Notes: generated from the letters alone by a model not told the origin. 64,000 bases of DNA from Apoda limacodes (GCA_946406115.1 OX291543.1:4342501-4406500), one strand, 5' to 3'; positions 24,128-36,400 are shown, counted from the stretch's first letter. A program made the numbers and translations.

Positions 24128-26095
24128 GAACACTTTTAGTGGGATGGATGGATGGATGCAACATCGATTGGTCAATGGTCTTCAATGCGCCTACCGTTGA
24201 TGAAAAAGTAAGATTATTTAAAGTATTTACTATCGATTTGTACAACATTAATGCTCCCATACACACTGTTAAAGATAAACATGTTCCGGCACCTTGGCTC
24301 ACGGACGAAATAAAATGTCAAAATGAAATCGTGTCAAGACCAAATATACGGTTAATCCTCGCGACAGTAGTCGTACAAAATACACACTCATGCGGAATCG
24401 CTGCAATAGGATGTGTAGAGACGCACAAAGACGCCATATCCTCAAATCCGTTGAAAACGGTGATCCAGCTAAAGTCTTGAAATTTCTTAGGTCTGTAGGA
24501 GTTGGGAAAACGAAACTTCCTTCTATTTCAAATAATACTGATCAATCTCCTTAATCAATATTTTATTTCTAACGTTGACTTTGACAGCAACAAAAAAAAA
24601 TCGGCCAAGTGCGAGTCGATCTCGCGCACGAAGGGTTTCGTACCATTATTTATAAAAAACGGCAATAAAAATCACGTTTGTTGTATGGCAGCCCCCCTTA
24701 AATATTTGGTTTATTTTAATTTAATTATATGTTTTTAAAGTGACTATATAACTTAATCCTCTGTGAATATTTGAAGCGTCTACTTGTTGCCGTTATCAAT
24801 ATCGAGCAAAAAAATCACGTTTGTTGTTTGGGAGCCCCCTTAAATATTTATTTTATTCTGTTTTTTTAGTATTTGTTGTTATAGCGGCAACAGAAATACA
24901 TCCTCTGTGAAAATTTCAACCGTCTATCTGTCACGGTTCATGAGATACAGCCTGGTGACAGACGGACGGACGGACAGCGGAGTCTTAGTAATAGGGTTCC
25001 GCTAATTACGCTTTGGGTACGGAACCCTAAAAATGAAACATAAAACTTACTTCATTGCCAACTCCTGACTTTTCTCCATTTTTTCTTAATCGATTTTCTG
25101 ATTGCGATGTTAAGAAGAACATACTCGCCATTACATCCAGTGCTGTTAGTAAAGAATGCAATAGTCGTAATATGATCGTTCCCATCCTTGATATTATAAC
25201 TCCCGTCGTTACCACTATCCTAAATCATTCCATTTCCACAGGTGTTTTTCCTAAATCCTGGAAGGATGCTAGTATAATTCCTTTACTAAAGAAATATAAT
25301 CCCTCCTCCTTTTCTGGCTATTGTCCAATATCCATTCTTCCTTTCTTGTCAAAAGTTCTGGAATGGTTTGTTTATCAGCAGTTGTCCCATTTTCTTACAA
25401 AAAACAACCTTTTAAATCTTTCTATCGATCACTATCTCGGGGTCAGCAAATAAAGGAAGTTAGTAAGAGAATATTTGCTACAGCTAAATCTTTAGGCAGG
25501 TTGCGCAACTACCTACCAATTCCCACTAAAAATTGCTCTTCTGGTCTCGATTATGCTGATGCTAGTTATCTTGAACTTACCAAGAAGCAGCTTTATAAAC
25601 TTGAGCGACTTCAGAACTTCTGCATTAGATTCATATTTGGTCTACGTAAGTACGATCATATTTCCGAATTCCGATCAAAGCTTAAGTGGCTCCCAATTCG
25701 ACTTCGCCGGGATACTCATGTTCTCTTTCTTATGTATAACGTCCTGTTCAATCCAAACACACCGGTATACTTAAAGAAATGTTTCAATTTTTTAGGAACT
25801 ACTTCTTTTCGAGAGTACTAGCTGAACGCTAAAAATTCCTTTGCATTATTCACAATCGTATTATGATCATTTCACGGTAAAGGCTATTAAATTATGGAAC
25901 GCTTTGCGTTCGGAAATAAAAAAACAAAATTGAAAGCAATATTCAAAAATCTTATTATTATTCATTACCTAAAAGACTAAAATAACACCACTAGCTATAT
26001 TTATTTATATATATTTATTTATACGTAACATATATTATAATCATATTTATTATACATGCATATTTATTATGTACATATATTTATATTTTATTAAT
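24128..26095 (+). mobile_element. Jockey-superfamily LINE, copy 2 (internally deleted)
   Basis: Homologous to 2320-4400. Landmarks: an ..APTVDEKVRLFK stretch (24190), RNRCNRMCRDAQRR (about 24390-24430), KSVENGDPAKV, then after a nested repeat FLNRFSDCDVKKNILAI (25080), ISILPFLSKVLEWFVYQQLS (25330), and a jump near 25440 directly to VSKRIFATAKSLGRLRN. The palm, including the catalytic aspartates, is therefore missing. The rest of the thumb and C-terminus follows to about 25820. The tail is AT-rich to about 26095. Non-functional. Confidence 0.75.
24601..25033 (+). mobile_element. Short interspersed repeat (CGGCCAAGTGCGAGTC ... ACGGAACCCTAAAAA) nested in the LINE
   Basis: Begins TCGGCCAAGTGCGAGTCGAT at 24601 and ends GGTACGGAACCCTAAAAA at about 25016-25033. 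Near the 5' end GGGTTTCGTACC mirrors GGTACGGAACCC near the 3' end. It sits in the A-run of copy 2 at a place where copy 1 reads CAACAAAAAAATAAA, so the insertion point is clear. A (GACG)n stretch lies at 24961-24975. Other copies: 47333-48349 (reverse), and fragments at 4735-5095 and 19757. It has no coding capacity and its class is uncertain. Confidence 0.7.
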
Positions 26096-26157
26096 ATTAC
26101 CACCTGAAGTAAAATTAGGAGTTCTTCAAGGTTCTATTTTAGGTCCTTTTCTATTTT
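26096..26157 (+). pseudogene. 62-bp scrap of a reverse transcriptase (GV.QGS..GP.LF motif)
   Basis: Reads PPEVKLGVLQGSILGPFLF in one frame, the conserved RT block before the catalytic YADD box. It is sandwiched between the tail of LINE copy 2 and the start of the next LINE and belongs to neither by sequence. Confidence 0.5.
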
Positions 26158-26683
26158 TGAGGGCAGGGGGCAGACCTGGTACAAAATGTTAATCTAGTAT
26201 TCATAATGGGAAAACCCCAGAGGTGCGTGAAGCTATCCTGCCTGAAAATTTATGGCCCGATTTCGCTTCTAAGTCGCTGGGTTTGGGGGTTACGGCTCTA
26301 TAAAGTACATCCATATAGTGAGGCAGATTATGCAAAAGATTGAGGGAGCATATGGCCGATTTTAAGTTCAGTTCTGAAAATAGTGTATGTGCATCTGGAA
26401 AGCAATTTCTGTAGACGGTGGACGAGCGTGCAAGGATAAGGATAGGTGTTTGTCGTGTTCAGCGAGTGTGCGCCTACCCAAAAAGCGCTTGAACGTAGAC
26501 GGTTTGCGCTCCAGCACATTTTTTGTTTTGGTAAGCGATCTTTTTGTACTTACTCGGCATTTGCTTGCCACGGATCGCTGCTGGACGCCGCTTTTTCAGG
26601 GCGGCCCCGCAGGGCCTCCCCTTTACAGGTCCCGCTGCAGCCTGACGTGCAGCGTGAAATGCCAGTAGGAGCGAGATAGCGAT

Positions 26684-27805
26684 ATGCCGCCACCTCCAGG
26701 ACCCCCCGCACTGGTACGTAGAGGAGGCGAACGTAAACGGGGCGTATGGTTACGCTCCCAGCCCTCCGCCGCCGTCGTAGCGCGTAATCTGTTTTCAGGC
26801 GATATTGCGCCCGTAGACCGACCCTTCTCCGTGGCTTTTCCGCCCTCAAGACCCCCGTCCATGGCGTCTGCCATCTCCGCGTCGTCGGTTTATTCGGCAT
26901 CGGATACCGGCAACGAACTTTTTAGGGATGAGGATCTACCCGTCCTACCTTCCCTGCTCTCTCCGATACAGGACACTCCACCCCGACCGGACCAGAACTC
27001 GTCCTCGTCCAAAAAGGGTAGCCAAACGAGTCAGGCTAGTAAGGTTGCTCCCCCATTTACAGCCCCACTAAATTTAAATCCGCCCTCAATCCCACTGCTG
27101 CGCCGAGACCCTAGGGTGCGCAACAGAGAGGTAAGACCCTTCTTACCCACAGCACCCACAGCAAATAACCGTTACCGTTAGGCGTGAAGCGAGGAGGAAA
27201 GGGGTGACTTTAGCACCTGCGCTACTGCGGCGCAACACCCAACAGGCAACCAATCTGTCCCCTTATTACCTACGCCCCTACAGCAAATACTCTCTCAGGA
27301 GTATGATCTTTCGGTAGGAGCTACCCTAATTCCCCCCGCCAATCCTCCCACAGAACGATCCCAAGCTCTTGAGAAGAAAAAGAGGAACAGAAGGAAAAAA
27401 CCCGCAACCCAGGGCACAACTGCTCAACAACAAAATACTGCCTCAGTAGCACCTATGGCTCAATTATCTGCCCCAAAAATTCTTGTGCCACCCCCACAAT
27501 TTGTTGATCCCCCGCAGCCCCTTAAAACCTCCCAGCCCCCCAAAATATCACAGTCTTACGCTGTCGCTGCCCAGCAGCCTAAACCACCCGCGTCAAGTCG
27601 CCCTAGTGGCCACTATCAGACACAAGGGTCCTCCCAAATGTCTACAGGCGCGCTAAACATAGCGAGAGCCACAATAGTGGCACTCAACGCGGCCATAGAG
27701 GCCATCGCCACCGGACACAATCCTTTGCCAGCTCTTTTTGATGGCTTAGCTCAACTCACCACAATTCTCACGTGGGAATTCAATGGGGCCTCATCGGGGC
27801 CTTAA
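26684..27805 (+). pseudogene. LINE ORF1 (gag-like), proline-rich, one frameshift
   Basis: From ATG 26684 a frame runs 165 codons to 27181. A second frame is open from about 27200 through the ATG at 27455 to the stop at 27803-27805. The two join with one indel near 27180-27200. Composition: very rich in Pro, Ser and Gln, with a basic patch EKKKRNRRKKPA around 27370-27405 and an alanine-rich helix-like C-terminal segment (NIARATIVALNAAIEAIATG). I see no CCHC zinc knuckles, so this ORF1 either lost them or belongs to a type lacking them. Confidence 0.7.
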
Positions 27806-30266
27806 TCTGAGAATTGTGTATTAGAACCCTGGGGGCATAAACGACAAGACAGCCGCCCTCAGAACGTTAGTCCAGGAACACGATGTTCACATTGTGTTAC
27901 TGGGCGAAACGAAACTCCGAGGTGAAAATGAGCTCCGCATTCCAAATTTCTTCACCTATAGCCGAGACGAAATTTCTCACGCTAATATGGCCTTCACAAT
28001 ATCTTTTGCGATGCTACCCCCACACTTATTTTAGGTGACCTTAATTCCAAACACCAACACTGGGGTTGTGAACTAAAAGCAGATGCTGAGTTAAAAAACA
28101 ATTTAGTCATCGGTCCAGGATCACCAACGCACTACCCCTCTTCGGACAATCACGCACCGGACGTACTCGACATCGCCTTAGCATATAAGATCAGCTGGTC
28201 AATGTCGTTAGAAGTCCTTCACGACACTGACACTCAGCATCTGCCAATCTTATTGGCCCTCGGAGTCTCAGCAAGTGGTAAACCGCTCCCCAATCCCCGC
28301 AAAATAACCGACTGGGCCATGTTCCACCGAGCTATGTCTGATTACAAGCTCCCAGCTGGAGGCATTTCTACTCCCTTAGAAGTTGAAGAGGCAGTTGACA
28401 CCTTCACAACTGCCATTGCACAGGCTCTAAGGGAGTCAACCAATGTCTCAGCCACAGCCTCCGGCAAACAGCTTTTGCCGGCACACCTCCGCGCTAAACT
28501 CAAATCTAAGAGGGACCTCCGTAAACTCTGGTGCCATACTCGCTGCCCAGTAGTAAAGAGGGACCTCAACAAGATTAGCGCGGAGCTAAGCTCAGAAATT
28601 GCCATTTTTAGAAAACATTCGTGGGACCAGGTGATATTTAAAGCCAGTGAGGATGACACGGCTCTATATCGCCTGGCCCAACAATTTGCCCCATTATAGA
28701 TACCGCTGGCATCCGCCACTACCACACAGCGGAACGCGCGGAACTATTTACGGACCACTTTGAGGACCAATTCAAACCGAACCCCATTATAGACCTTCAC
28801 CACACTTTAGGAGTTACAGAACGCGTAGAGCAGTTTCTCGCGGCCCCAGCCCCACCACTTAGAGGTGATTATTTTATCTCCCCCAAAGAGGTTAGAAAGA
28901 AGGCCTCAAAGCTTAATAAGCGCAAATCACCCGGCCCCGACGAGATACCAAACACAGCGATTATTATGCTGCCTAGGAAGGGTCTGGTGGCACTCACCCG
29001 AATCTTTAATGGGATACTGCTCACTGGACATTTCCCATCTTTATGGAAGATTGGTAAAATTATTGTTCTCCCGAAACCAGGGAAAGGCCGTCATCGCCCA
29101 GAACATTACCGACCGATTACACTTCTGTCCAATCTAGCCAAGCTGTTCGAACGCCTGCTATTACTCGGGATATCCCCGCATATCCAACTTAGGCCTGAAC
29201 AGTTTGGTTTCAGAGACAGCCACAGTACCACTCTTCAGCTTGTACGAGTGCTCGATCACATGGCCTTCGAGCTAAACAAGGGCAGGCGCACAGTCGGAGT
29301 CTTTCTCAACATGGAGAAGGCTTTCGACCAAGTTTGGCACGAGGGCTTATTACACAAGCTGTTAGAGACGGACATCCCACCGATGCTCGGGCGAGTAATA
29401 GCCTCGTTTCTGGACAAACGGAGCTTGTATGTCTCGGTCGATAACAACCAGTCAGCGCGTAAGCCCATTAGAGCAGGGGTACCTCAAGGCAGCTGCCTAT
29501 CGCCACTGCTCTATGCGTTATTCACCAACGACATCCCCACTCTCAGTGTTTCCGGTTTAGCTGAAGGTGTTGAAGACGTCCTCCTAGCCCTTTACGCGGA
29601 CGACAGCACCTATATGTCCTGCTCCCGCAAAGCTAGTCTAGCAGCCAAAAATATGCAGCGACTATTGAACACTTTGCCTGGCTGGCTGGACAAGTGGAGG
29701 ATAGCCGTTAATGCCAGCAAGACATCAGCAATACTGACCGGCCTGCAAAAGTTTCTTCCACCGAAACTTGTGTTTCTAGGTCAAGTTATTGATTGGCAAC
29801 CCAGCGTAAAGTACCTTGGTTGTATTATAGACCGCCCCTTGCGCATGCGTAAAATGCTAGACCATGTGTCAGCAGGCGCGGTCGCGTCACGGGCGTGCCT
29901 TAGACCGGCACTTTCCTCTGACTTGCCACTCAGAACCAAAATTCGCCTGTACAAGTTGTACATACGGTCAAGACTGACCTACGCAGCCCCTGTCTTCTAT
30001 CTTCTACCAGCAAACGTAAGTTCCAGATTGTCCAAAAAAAGTCGCTGAGAATAATAACCGGCGCGGGACGCTACGTCCGCAACTCCACCATCGCTAGAGA
30101 CACCAAAACCGAGCCACTCGCAAAGTTAATATCTGGTTTGTCGAAACGACTATTCACCCGCGCTGATAACAGCTACCATACACACCTCAGGGGCATAACG
30201 CCCTCACACGCCCGTCCTCCGGAAGGCCGGGCTCTACCCAGAGAGCTTATTCCTGTGGGTGAATAA
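27783..30266 (+). pseudogene. LINE ORF2: endonuclease (deleted) and reverse transcriptase
   Basis: The ATG at 27783 overlaps the ORF1 end by 23 bases in another frame. The endonuclease begins LRIVY-stop-NPGGIN (TAG at 27822-27824 where W is expected) and LLGETKL (the metal-binding Glu). It then breaks near 27975 and resumes with LILGDLNSKHQHWG, so about 100 residues are missing. The linker and RT are open from 28202 with a shift near 28695: RKSPGPDEIP (28925), HYRPITLLSNLAKLFERL, EQFGFRDSHST, the first catalytic block NMEKAFDQVWH, GVPQGSCLSPLLYALF, and LYADDSTYMS with an intact YADD (about 29595). After a shift near 30025 the C-terminal stretch ends at 30264-30266. Confidence 0.85.
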
Positions 30267-30329
30267 TTTTAGTTATTCACCCTCCTACCTTCTCACCTGC
30301 TCCCTCCATTCCATTCAGCTTTTATTGCC

Positions 30330-30540
30330 CATCTCGCTTTTACTTTATCTCTGTTTTTATTTTATTTTATTTTCGTTTTTATTTCGTTTCGTTTTTATTT
30401 CGCTTTCATTTTTGGTTCGTTTTGTTTTGTTTTTGCTTCGTTTTTATTTTATTTTAATTTCGTTCTTTTGCTTTGTTTTATTTTATTTTTTGTTTTTATT
30501 TTGGCGCCTACTCTCGTTTTTATTTTTTATTTTTCATATC
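30330..30540 (+). repeat. T-rich quasi-repeat in the LINE 3' UTR
   Basis: About 210 bases made of TTTTATTTTATTTTCG-like, TTTCGTTTTT-like and TTTTGTTT-like units, strongly pyrimidine-biased on the + strand. The hydrophobic open frame across it is an artefact of poly-T (Phe/Leu codons). Confidence 0.75.
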
Positions 30541-30717
30541 GCCTTTGGCGGTAAAATACATTCACCATTAAGGGGCCTGAAAAGTAGGCTGCTTTTCAAT
30601 TTCACCGGGGGTGTTCAGCACCCCTGAGCTTCTGCCCGGGTCATGGTGGGAGGTAAATTCCCCTCCCCCGACACCCGCACCTCAACACCCAGAAGGGTGA
30701 AAGAGAAGATATATTTA

Positions 30718-31075
30718 GCTCATGTGTGTAGCCTTTGTGGACTATGAGAATGTTGACTCGCACAACACGTCAAAGTGTTTGAGATGCCTGTATAATTTGG
30801 CAAGGATTTCAGTTCAAGTATAATACAGTCAAACAAGAACCATCCAGCTACACAAAAAAATTAAACCGTCCCTGAAACTGCTTACAATTTCACTAAAAGT
30901 TGAATTTAAGTTACTAGTTTGCACGTAAGTAATAAATCGTAGTTAAGTCAGGGGGAGGCATTGGCATGTCTTGGTTGGGGGAAGATTCTAAGAAATAATA
31001 GTACACACCCATTTATTGGCACTCTTGGTCCCTATAGATTCAGCGGCACTGGTGGACTGCAGTGGGCTGATGATT
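30718..31075 (+). mobile_element. Decayed RTE-type LINE remnant
   Basis: At 30722 a frame reads MCVAFVDYENVDSHN, resembling the RTE block C.AFVDYEKAFDSV that carries the first catalytic Asp. At about 31050-31075 the sequence GGTGGACTGCAGTGGGCTGATGAT resembles the usual RTE end (..QQWT.. then GATGATGAT). Between them nothing is readable. Low certainty. Confidence 0.35.
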
Positions 31076-31195
31076 CTATAGGTTGCACTATAAATGCACA
31101 AGGTGCTGCCGTATGCTAACAGGACCCAACATCATCAAATACTTAGGATCTACCCCTCTAGACGTAGAAGGTTTGACGAAAAGTTGTGCTGTCAC

Positions 31196-32171
31196 CAGAG
31201 GCGGATTATCCCTAAGGCAAACTAGGCACGTGCCTAGAGCGTGAGGCTACAAAAGGGCGCACGAGCCCTTTTATCTTGATTTTTTTTTCGTCTATAGAGG
31301 TTTAAAGTTAAAGGAGTAAAAGAGGGGGCCTCTTTTTTACACACAATTATAATTATATTAGGGCACAATTTTTTTTACTTTGGAAGCTAATAAATAACTT
31401 GCAAAATATAAATATAAGAAAATAAAAAAAAATTAACAACATTAAATGCATTTTCAAAGCCATATCCCACATTATGGGCTGCGTGTTAAAATAGATTAAA
31501 AACTCAGTATTGCAATGCTTGTTAAGTAGTCAGAAATAGATATCCATGGAATTTTCTGAACCTTGTTTGGGACCATTTTTTTTTGTTTACTTTTTCAAAT
31601 ACCACATGTCTTTTTTTTTTGGGTAATTATATCCTTTTAATTTTTTTTTGTCATAGGCTAAGTGTATTCCATGCGGTTTGTTGTATACCATGAATAATTC
31701 TCTACCTCTATATCTAATTGATCTACATAACGCAGCGGTACCTTCTTTTAAATTCGTTCCACTGTCTAACTCTATTACAAATTTTTCCAATTAGTAAGCT
31801 TGTAAGCAAGCGCCAGTGTCTTTACGTCAACTAGATTTATCATCATCAATGTATACTGCTTCTTTATATAGCACGGACGCTAAGCAGGCAGAATTTCGTT
31901 CAATGACCCGTCACTATTTGTCTCCGTTGCACGCGCATGATTATTGCCATTGCGCTTCTCTATGATAGAGGTCATCGCATCTGTGCGACTGCGACGGCAG
32001 ATAATTATTAAGCGCGTGCAATAGAGGCAAATGCTGATCGGTCATTGAACGAAATTCTTCCTGCTTAGCGTCCGTGCTATAGTAATAGTTATAATCTTTA
32101 ATCCATGGACGCTAGAGGGGCGTGGGATGAGGTGCTAGCCTAGGGCACTCTTGTCATTTAATCCGCCTCTG
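31196..32171. mobile_element. hAT-like element, 976 bp, with 8-bp target duplication
   Basis: CAGAGGCGGATTA at 31196-31208 is matched by TAATCCGCCTCTG at 32159-32171. Flanking octamers GCTGTCAC (31188-31195) and GCTGTTAC (32172-32179) match at 7 of 8. These ends are of the CAGAGGCGG type known from hAT elements. The inside is mostly AT-rich, has one short minus-strand frame (31587-31790) of no recognised family, and hosts a nested MITE at 31869-32079. Confidence 0.8.
31869..32079. mobile_element. Nested MITE with TAGCACGGACGCTAAGCAGG ends
   Basis: TAGCACGGACGCTAAGCAGG at the left faces CCTGCTTAGCGTCCGTGCTA at the right, and the inverted match continues inward for about 45 bases with small differences. 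TA precedes and follows, as in Tc1/mariner-type insertions. It lies wholly within the hAT-like element, so it is younger. A half copy is at 55205-55313. Confidence 0.75.
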
Positions 32172-33483
32172 GCTGTTACTGAAGTGATGGCACGCCAACA
32201 CAACTAAACATGGAAACACTCACGAGCTGCCTCTACACGTGGTCGAACAAACAGTTTGACTATTGGACGATAGTGTTGTAATTGTTTAAATGGGGGCGAA
32301 GATAATAGGTACATTTTTGAATGAATAAATCATTCCGGCCATACACCCATGCCCAGCAAAATCAATTCGCACACTGTTCGCCGACGTATTTGTATGACGA
32401 GAAAGTTAAAAAAGTGGTTTTGGGACGCCCGGGGTAGCGTAATTTTCCAACTGTCAAGTTGAATTCTTTACACTGCCATAGAAAAGGTTGAAAATTCACT
32501 CCTGTCAGTGTAAAAATTAACTCTCAAACTCTCGTTCCACAACGGGTTGTTTTTCAACTTTACCGTGCGATAATTACTCGGCCTGATTTGGAACATAGCC
32601 TTAGAAGGTCATTGTTTAAGTCATATCTAGATAATTTTTTTGGAAACTGTACATACATTACTCGTCAATTTCGTACCTTTTTGACAAGCATTTCGTTCTT
32701 TTTAGGCATTCCGTACGGCAACACAATTAATTTCGGGCCAAGCCAAAACATTTCGCGGAGTTTTGGCGCGAATCTTAAGAAGGAGTGGTGTTTTTCGTGT
32801 TTAATTTTTCTAAATTCATTTAGTGTGTTACGATGTGTATATTTTAGCAATGTTTTACGAAAGCGTGTTAAGATTGTGCACCGACGGCTCATGAATAGTG
32901 AATTATGAGAAAATAAGCAGGACATGACGCGCAATCTCTGAAGGATCCACACCAAAACTCCCGCCCTATCTTGGGACATGTAAACGAGGACGCGCGATAT
33001 CGCCGCGATAAAACTTGAATATGGCGCTTCGCCAAACTTAGATATTAGCACAGGATTGTATTTACACATGACTCTGGAGAAATGATAAGCATTAATGCGA
33101 AATCTCAAATCGAAGAAGGAAGGAATGAAAACATTACGCCAGTATCTTACGCAGTATTTGTTTCCTCTATGGCCAGTATCTGTGATGAAATAAATACTTT
33201 AAATTAAAATTTGTGATAAGAACATAACCTTTCGTATTTACACAGTCGAAGTTTATAATTATTTATTAAAACGTAGTGTATTATATTCTCTTTGATTATT
33301 GTATTCAATAAAAAATATGAAGATTAATTAATTTGATTTGTTTGTATAATCTTCAACCAAAGGATTTAGCGACGATATTTTTTAAATAAGTGGCTGTATA
33401 GATACTCGATTTAAATAAGTTCATAGTCAAGACAACCAAATGTGGAAGATAATCATATTTTCGTGAATTAAATAAAAAACACT
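32172..33483. other. Upstream region of the hydrolase gene
   Basis: No gene. Open frames on both strands at 32588-33108 overlap each other and resemble no family. The stretch is the likely promoter and 5' UTR zone of the hydrolase starting at 33484, but no motif decides a start. Confidence 0.4.
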
Positions 33484-36400
33484 ATGAACAAAGTATTAGA
33501 AGAATTTTTCGTGCAAGCACCTTGGGGAAAAATAGCTAGTAAGTATTGTGACATTTAGATATGTACTTTTTTATATCCACCTATCTTAAATTACGTGACC
33601 TTCGGATATTGCCCTTGATTATATGGTAATTTTTTCTTTGCACCGTCATTTTTGCGTTATAATGATTTTATTGGATGAAGATGCATCCCTTTATACTCAA
33701 ATGGAATGTAGCAATCGGAGGCCTAAATATTTTTTTTGTATGGACTTTATAAATATTTTGGCTCAGTTTTAGAACAAGGCTCCCTTGCAAACTCGTTTAA
33801 ACTTTAATAGTAGATAAATATGATCCTTTTGACCTCAAATCTGAAATTTGAGTTCACAGAAATGAATACTTTTTGAGTTATGAATTTTTGAAGATCGTAA
33901 AAAAATGCATTGAAAGTCGTAATATTTTTTTTAATCTATTGCCAGAAATTGGTTTTTAGCGACAGGAAAAATGTATTGATAGTTAGGGTTATCAAGTACT
34001 TTTCGATTTTGATACTTTTCTACAACAGTATTTTGTCAACAATAGAGTGAAATGAAAGTTTTTTCAAAACCATAAAACTGGAACTCTCATTATTTGTATA
34101 CCGTACATAGTAATAATTAAATATTTTTAGACTTTCATTAGTGACAGAACATACCTCGCGCATAAAAAAGCCAGTGGCAAATTCTAAAAAAAAATGAAAT
34201 TGAATATTTATGGAGGTGGGAGTTACTTAGTAATTATAAAGATAGTTATATGAAGATAAGATCAGATTGTATTAGACAAGCTATTAAATATGTTTACAAA
34301 GTTGAATAAAATCTTTTATTTTTATACCCTATTTTGGATAGTAAGTGTATTTATAGAACACCATACCAATATTATAAATGCAAAAGTAACTGTCTGTCTG
34401 TTACATTGCAAAAGCTAGTATATTATTAAAATTTTAATTCAGAACTCTGGCAACCCCAAAACGGCCTCCACCACCACAGGTCTTGGTCTGCCCCTAGAGT
34501 GTTTTTTAGAGCCCAGAGGCGTGGAGGGAGATCAGCCCCCACCCTCTGTAATGAAGGCACAGGCACTGCGTGACCCATAGCGACGGCGACCAATAAGCCG
34601 AAGCTGCGTAGGGGAGTGCGAGTGCCTGTGAGTTTGTTACGCAAGGGCGGAGGTGCTGCTAGTCATGCAGCGCCAGAGATAAAGCAGAAGTAAAGTTTTG
34701 AAAAAAAAACCTCTTTTCCCCTTACCTTAAGCCACCCTTAAGGTGGGGGCAGGGGCAGTTAGTTTAGGGGGAAGTCCCCAAACCCTCTATCTTACACTTT
34801 AACATAGCATTAAGGGAATAGATAAAAAAAATTAAGTAGTTAGGAAGAAACCTTTATAGATCCACATCTCTGAAACTATGAACAGTGAACACCTAGGCCA
34901 GATTTTGTAGCATTAAATACAATAAAGGAAAATCACTCAATAACATAATGAAGTAGGTGTTTTTTTTATTTTAGATTATATGTAGTTCGTATTTGATTAT
35001 AGTACTAGGTGGCTAGTTATTTGTATCTCCATTTTATTTAGTTACAAAATGTACCAAATAACACCCATTTTGTAACAAAATTACTTAAGGCATCCTTAGG
35101 GATTTACAAAATAGCAAATGGAATTTTATATATTGTATTAAAATTACATAGGTCACTTAAAAAACTGCATTTTTTAAACTACCAAGGTGGCAAACAAGCT
35201 ATAAGTCCACTTTATGGTAAGAAGTTACTGCAGCCTTTGGACACTTGCAACACCAAGGGCATTAATTGTGTGTTGATGCTGCCGCCCCATTAAAAATCTA
35301 ATCACTGCTTTCTTTATGAACCCCATACTGTAGTCCTTAGAGGTAACTTTTTTCTTTCTATATTTCAGTTGTAACATGGGGTAATACTAAAGGTGACCCT
35401 ATCCTTCTGGTGCATGGTGGAGAAGACAGTGCTGCAACTTTCATACCACTGCTAGAGTTGTTGCCGAACAAATACTATTATGTGGGCATAGATTTGCCAG
35501 GTCATGGAAAATCTGATCCATTTCCTATTAGTGAGTTTGTTTGTAGCTTTACATACACTTAAAATGAGACATTTTCCTAAGCCCTTCAGTGGGTCAGTTA
35601 AATTGTCAATCCAAGCTATTGTCAAAAGCCTTAAGGGCAGCTTGAAAACTCTGAAAGTCAATTGGCCCTAGCTTGACCATGTCTCTCTACGCGGATTAGG
35701 CCAGCATAGAAGTCTACAGCTTAAGTCTGTTTCTCCAAGAAAAGGCCTGTGCCATGGCTGTGGGGTGAAGCAAACTGATAGAAGTTGAGGAGCTCATTGC
35801 ACAGTTACTTCAGAAATGTTATGCCAAGTTAAGCAACACCAGGTCTGGTCAGTTAATGGATGGGTGAATGACCATTATTGGGATAATTTCTGAGCTTCTT
35901 TCTAAGGGGCTCTCTAAGGAAAAATCAAACCTGTCTTGAAATGAGAGTAGGTCGCATTAAAGTATGAAATTATTTAGATTACTAAGTATCACATTATTTT
36001 CAAAAGTTAGGCAAAAGTTTCACCTGTCAAGATAAAATTATTGTTAAAATTATTTTCTCTATATCTTACATTGTATTAGCCACAAAAATATGATTTTGAA
36101 ACAGGGGATTTAACTTTAAAAGTTGTGATTTGTACTGGGTGAAGGTGTTTTTCTTTTTCTCCTAAATGGCAATTTGCTAAAGGGTGTCGACGACGATATA
36201 GGTATGTATAATCACCACCAAGACATCTCATACAGGATCTATCTTATCCTAAACTAAGTGATCCTTGTACAATGGTTACCAGACAACAGATACAAATTCT
36301 TAATTATTTTTTTATTTCTTTGTGTGCATTGCAAGTAGGACAAAAAATCATGTAATGTATGTATGTACATTTAATTTTTTATTGATGCAATATGGATGTA

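Larger units (their letters stand above)
26160..30717 (+). mobile_element. Jockey-clade LINE, about 4.5 kb, with ORF1 and ORF2
   Basis: Richer in GC and codon-regular compared with its surroundings. A 5' region (26160-26683, GC-rich, CpG-rich) precedes a proline-rich ORF1 (26684-27805) and ORF2 (27783-30266). ORF2 starts inside the end of ORF1. The 3' UTR has a striking T-rich tract with repeating TTTTATTTTATTTTCG-like units (30330-30540) and then a conserved-looking GGAGGTAAATTCCCCTCCCC segment up to about 30700. Damage: one frameshift in ORF1, a stop and a large deletion in the endonuclease, and two frameshifts in RT and tail. Otherwise it is the best preserved LINE here. Confidence 0.85.

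Noticed and set aside
26387..26900. Several long frames on both strands at 26.4-26.9 kb
   Set aside because: High GC lowers stop frequency here. They overlap the LINE 5' UTR and ORF1 and do not continue.
30259..30627. Hydrophobic 122-codon frame that looks like a membrane protein
   Set aside because: It is produced by the T-rich 3' UTR tract of the LINE; Phe and Leu codons come from poly-T.
32588..33108. Overlapping open frames on both strands (106 and 147 codons) upstream of the hydrolase
   Set aside because: They mirror each other on opposite strands, match no domain, and have no splice context; taken as chance frames.
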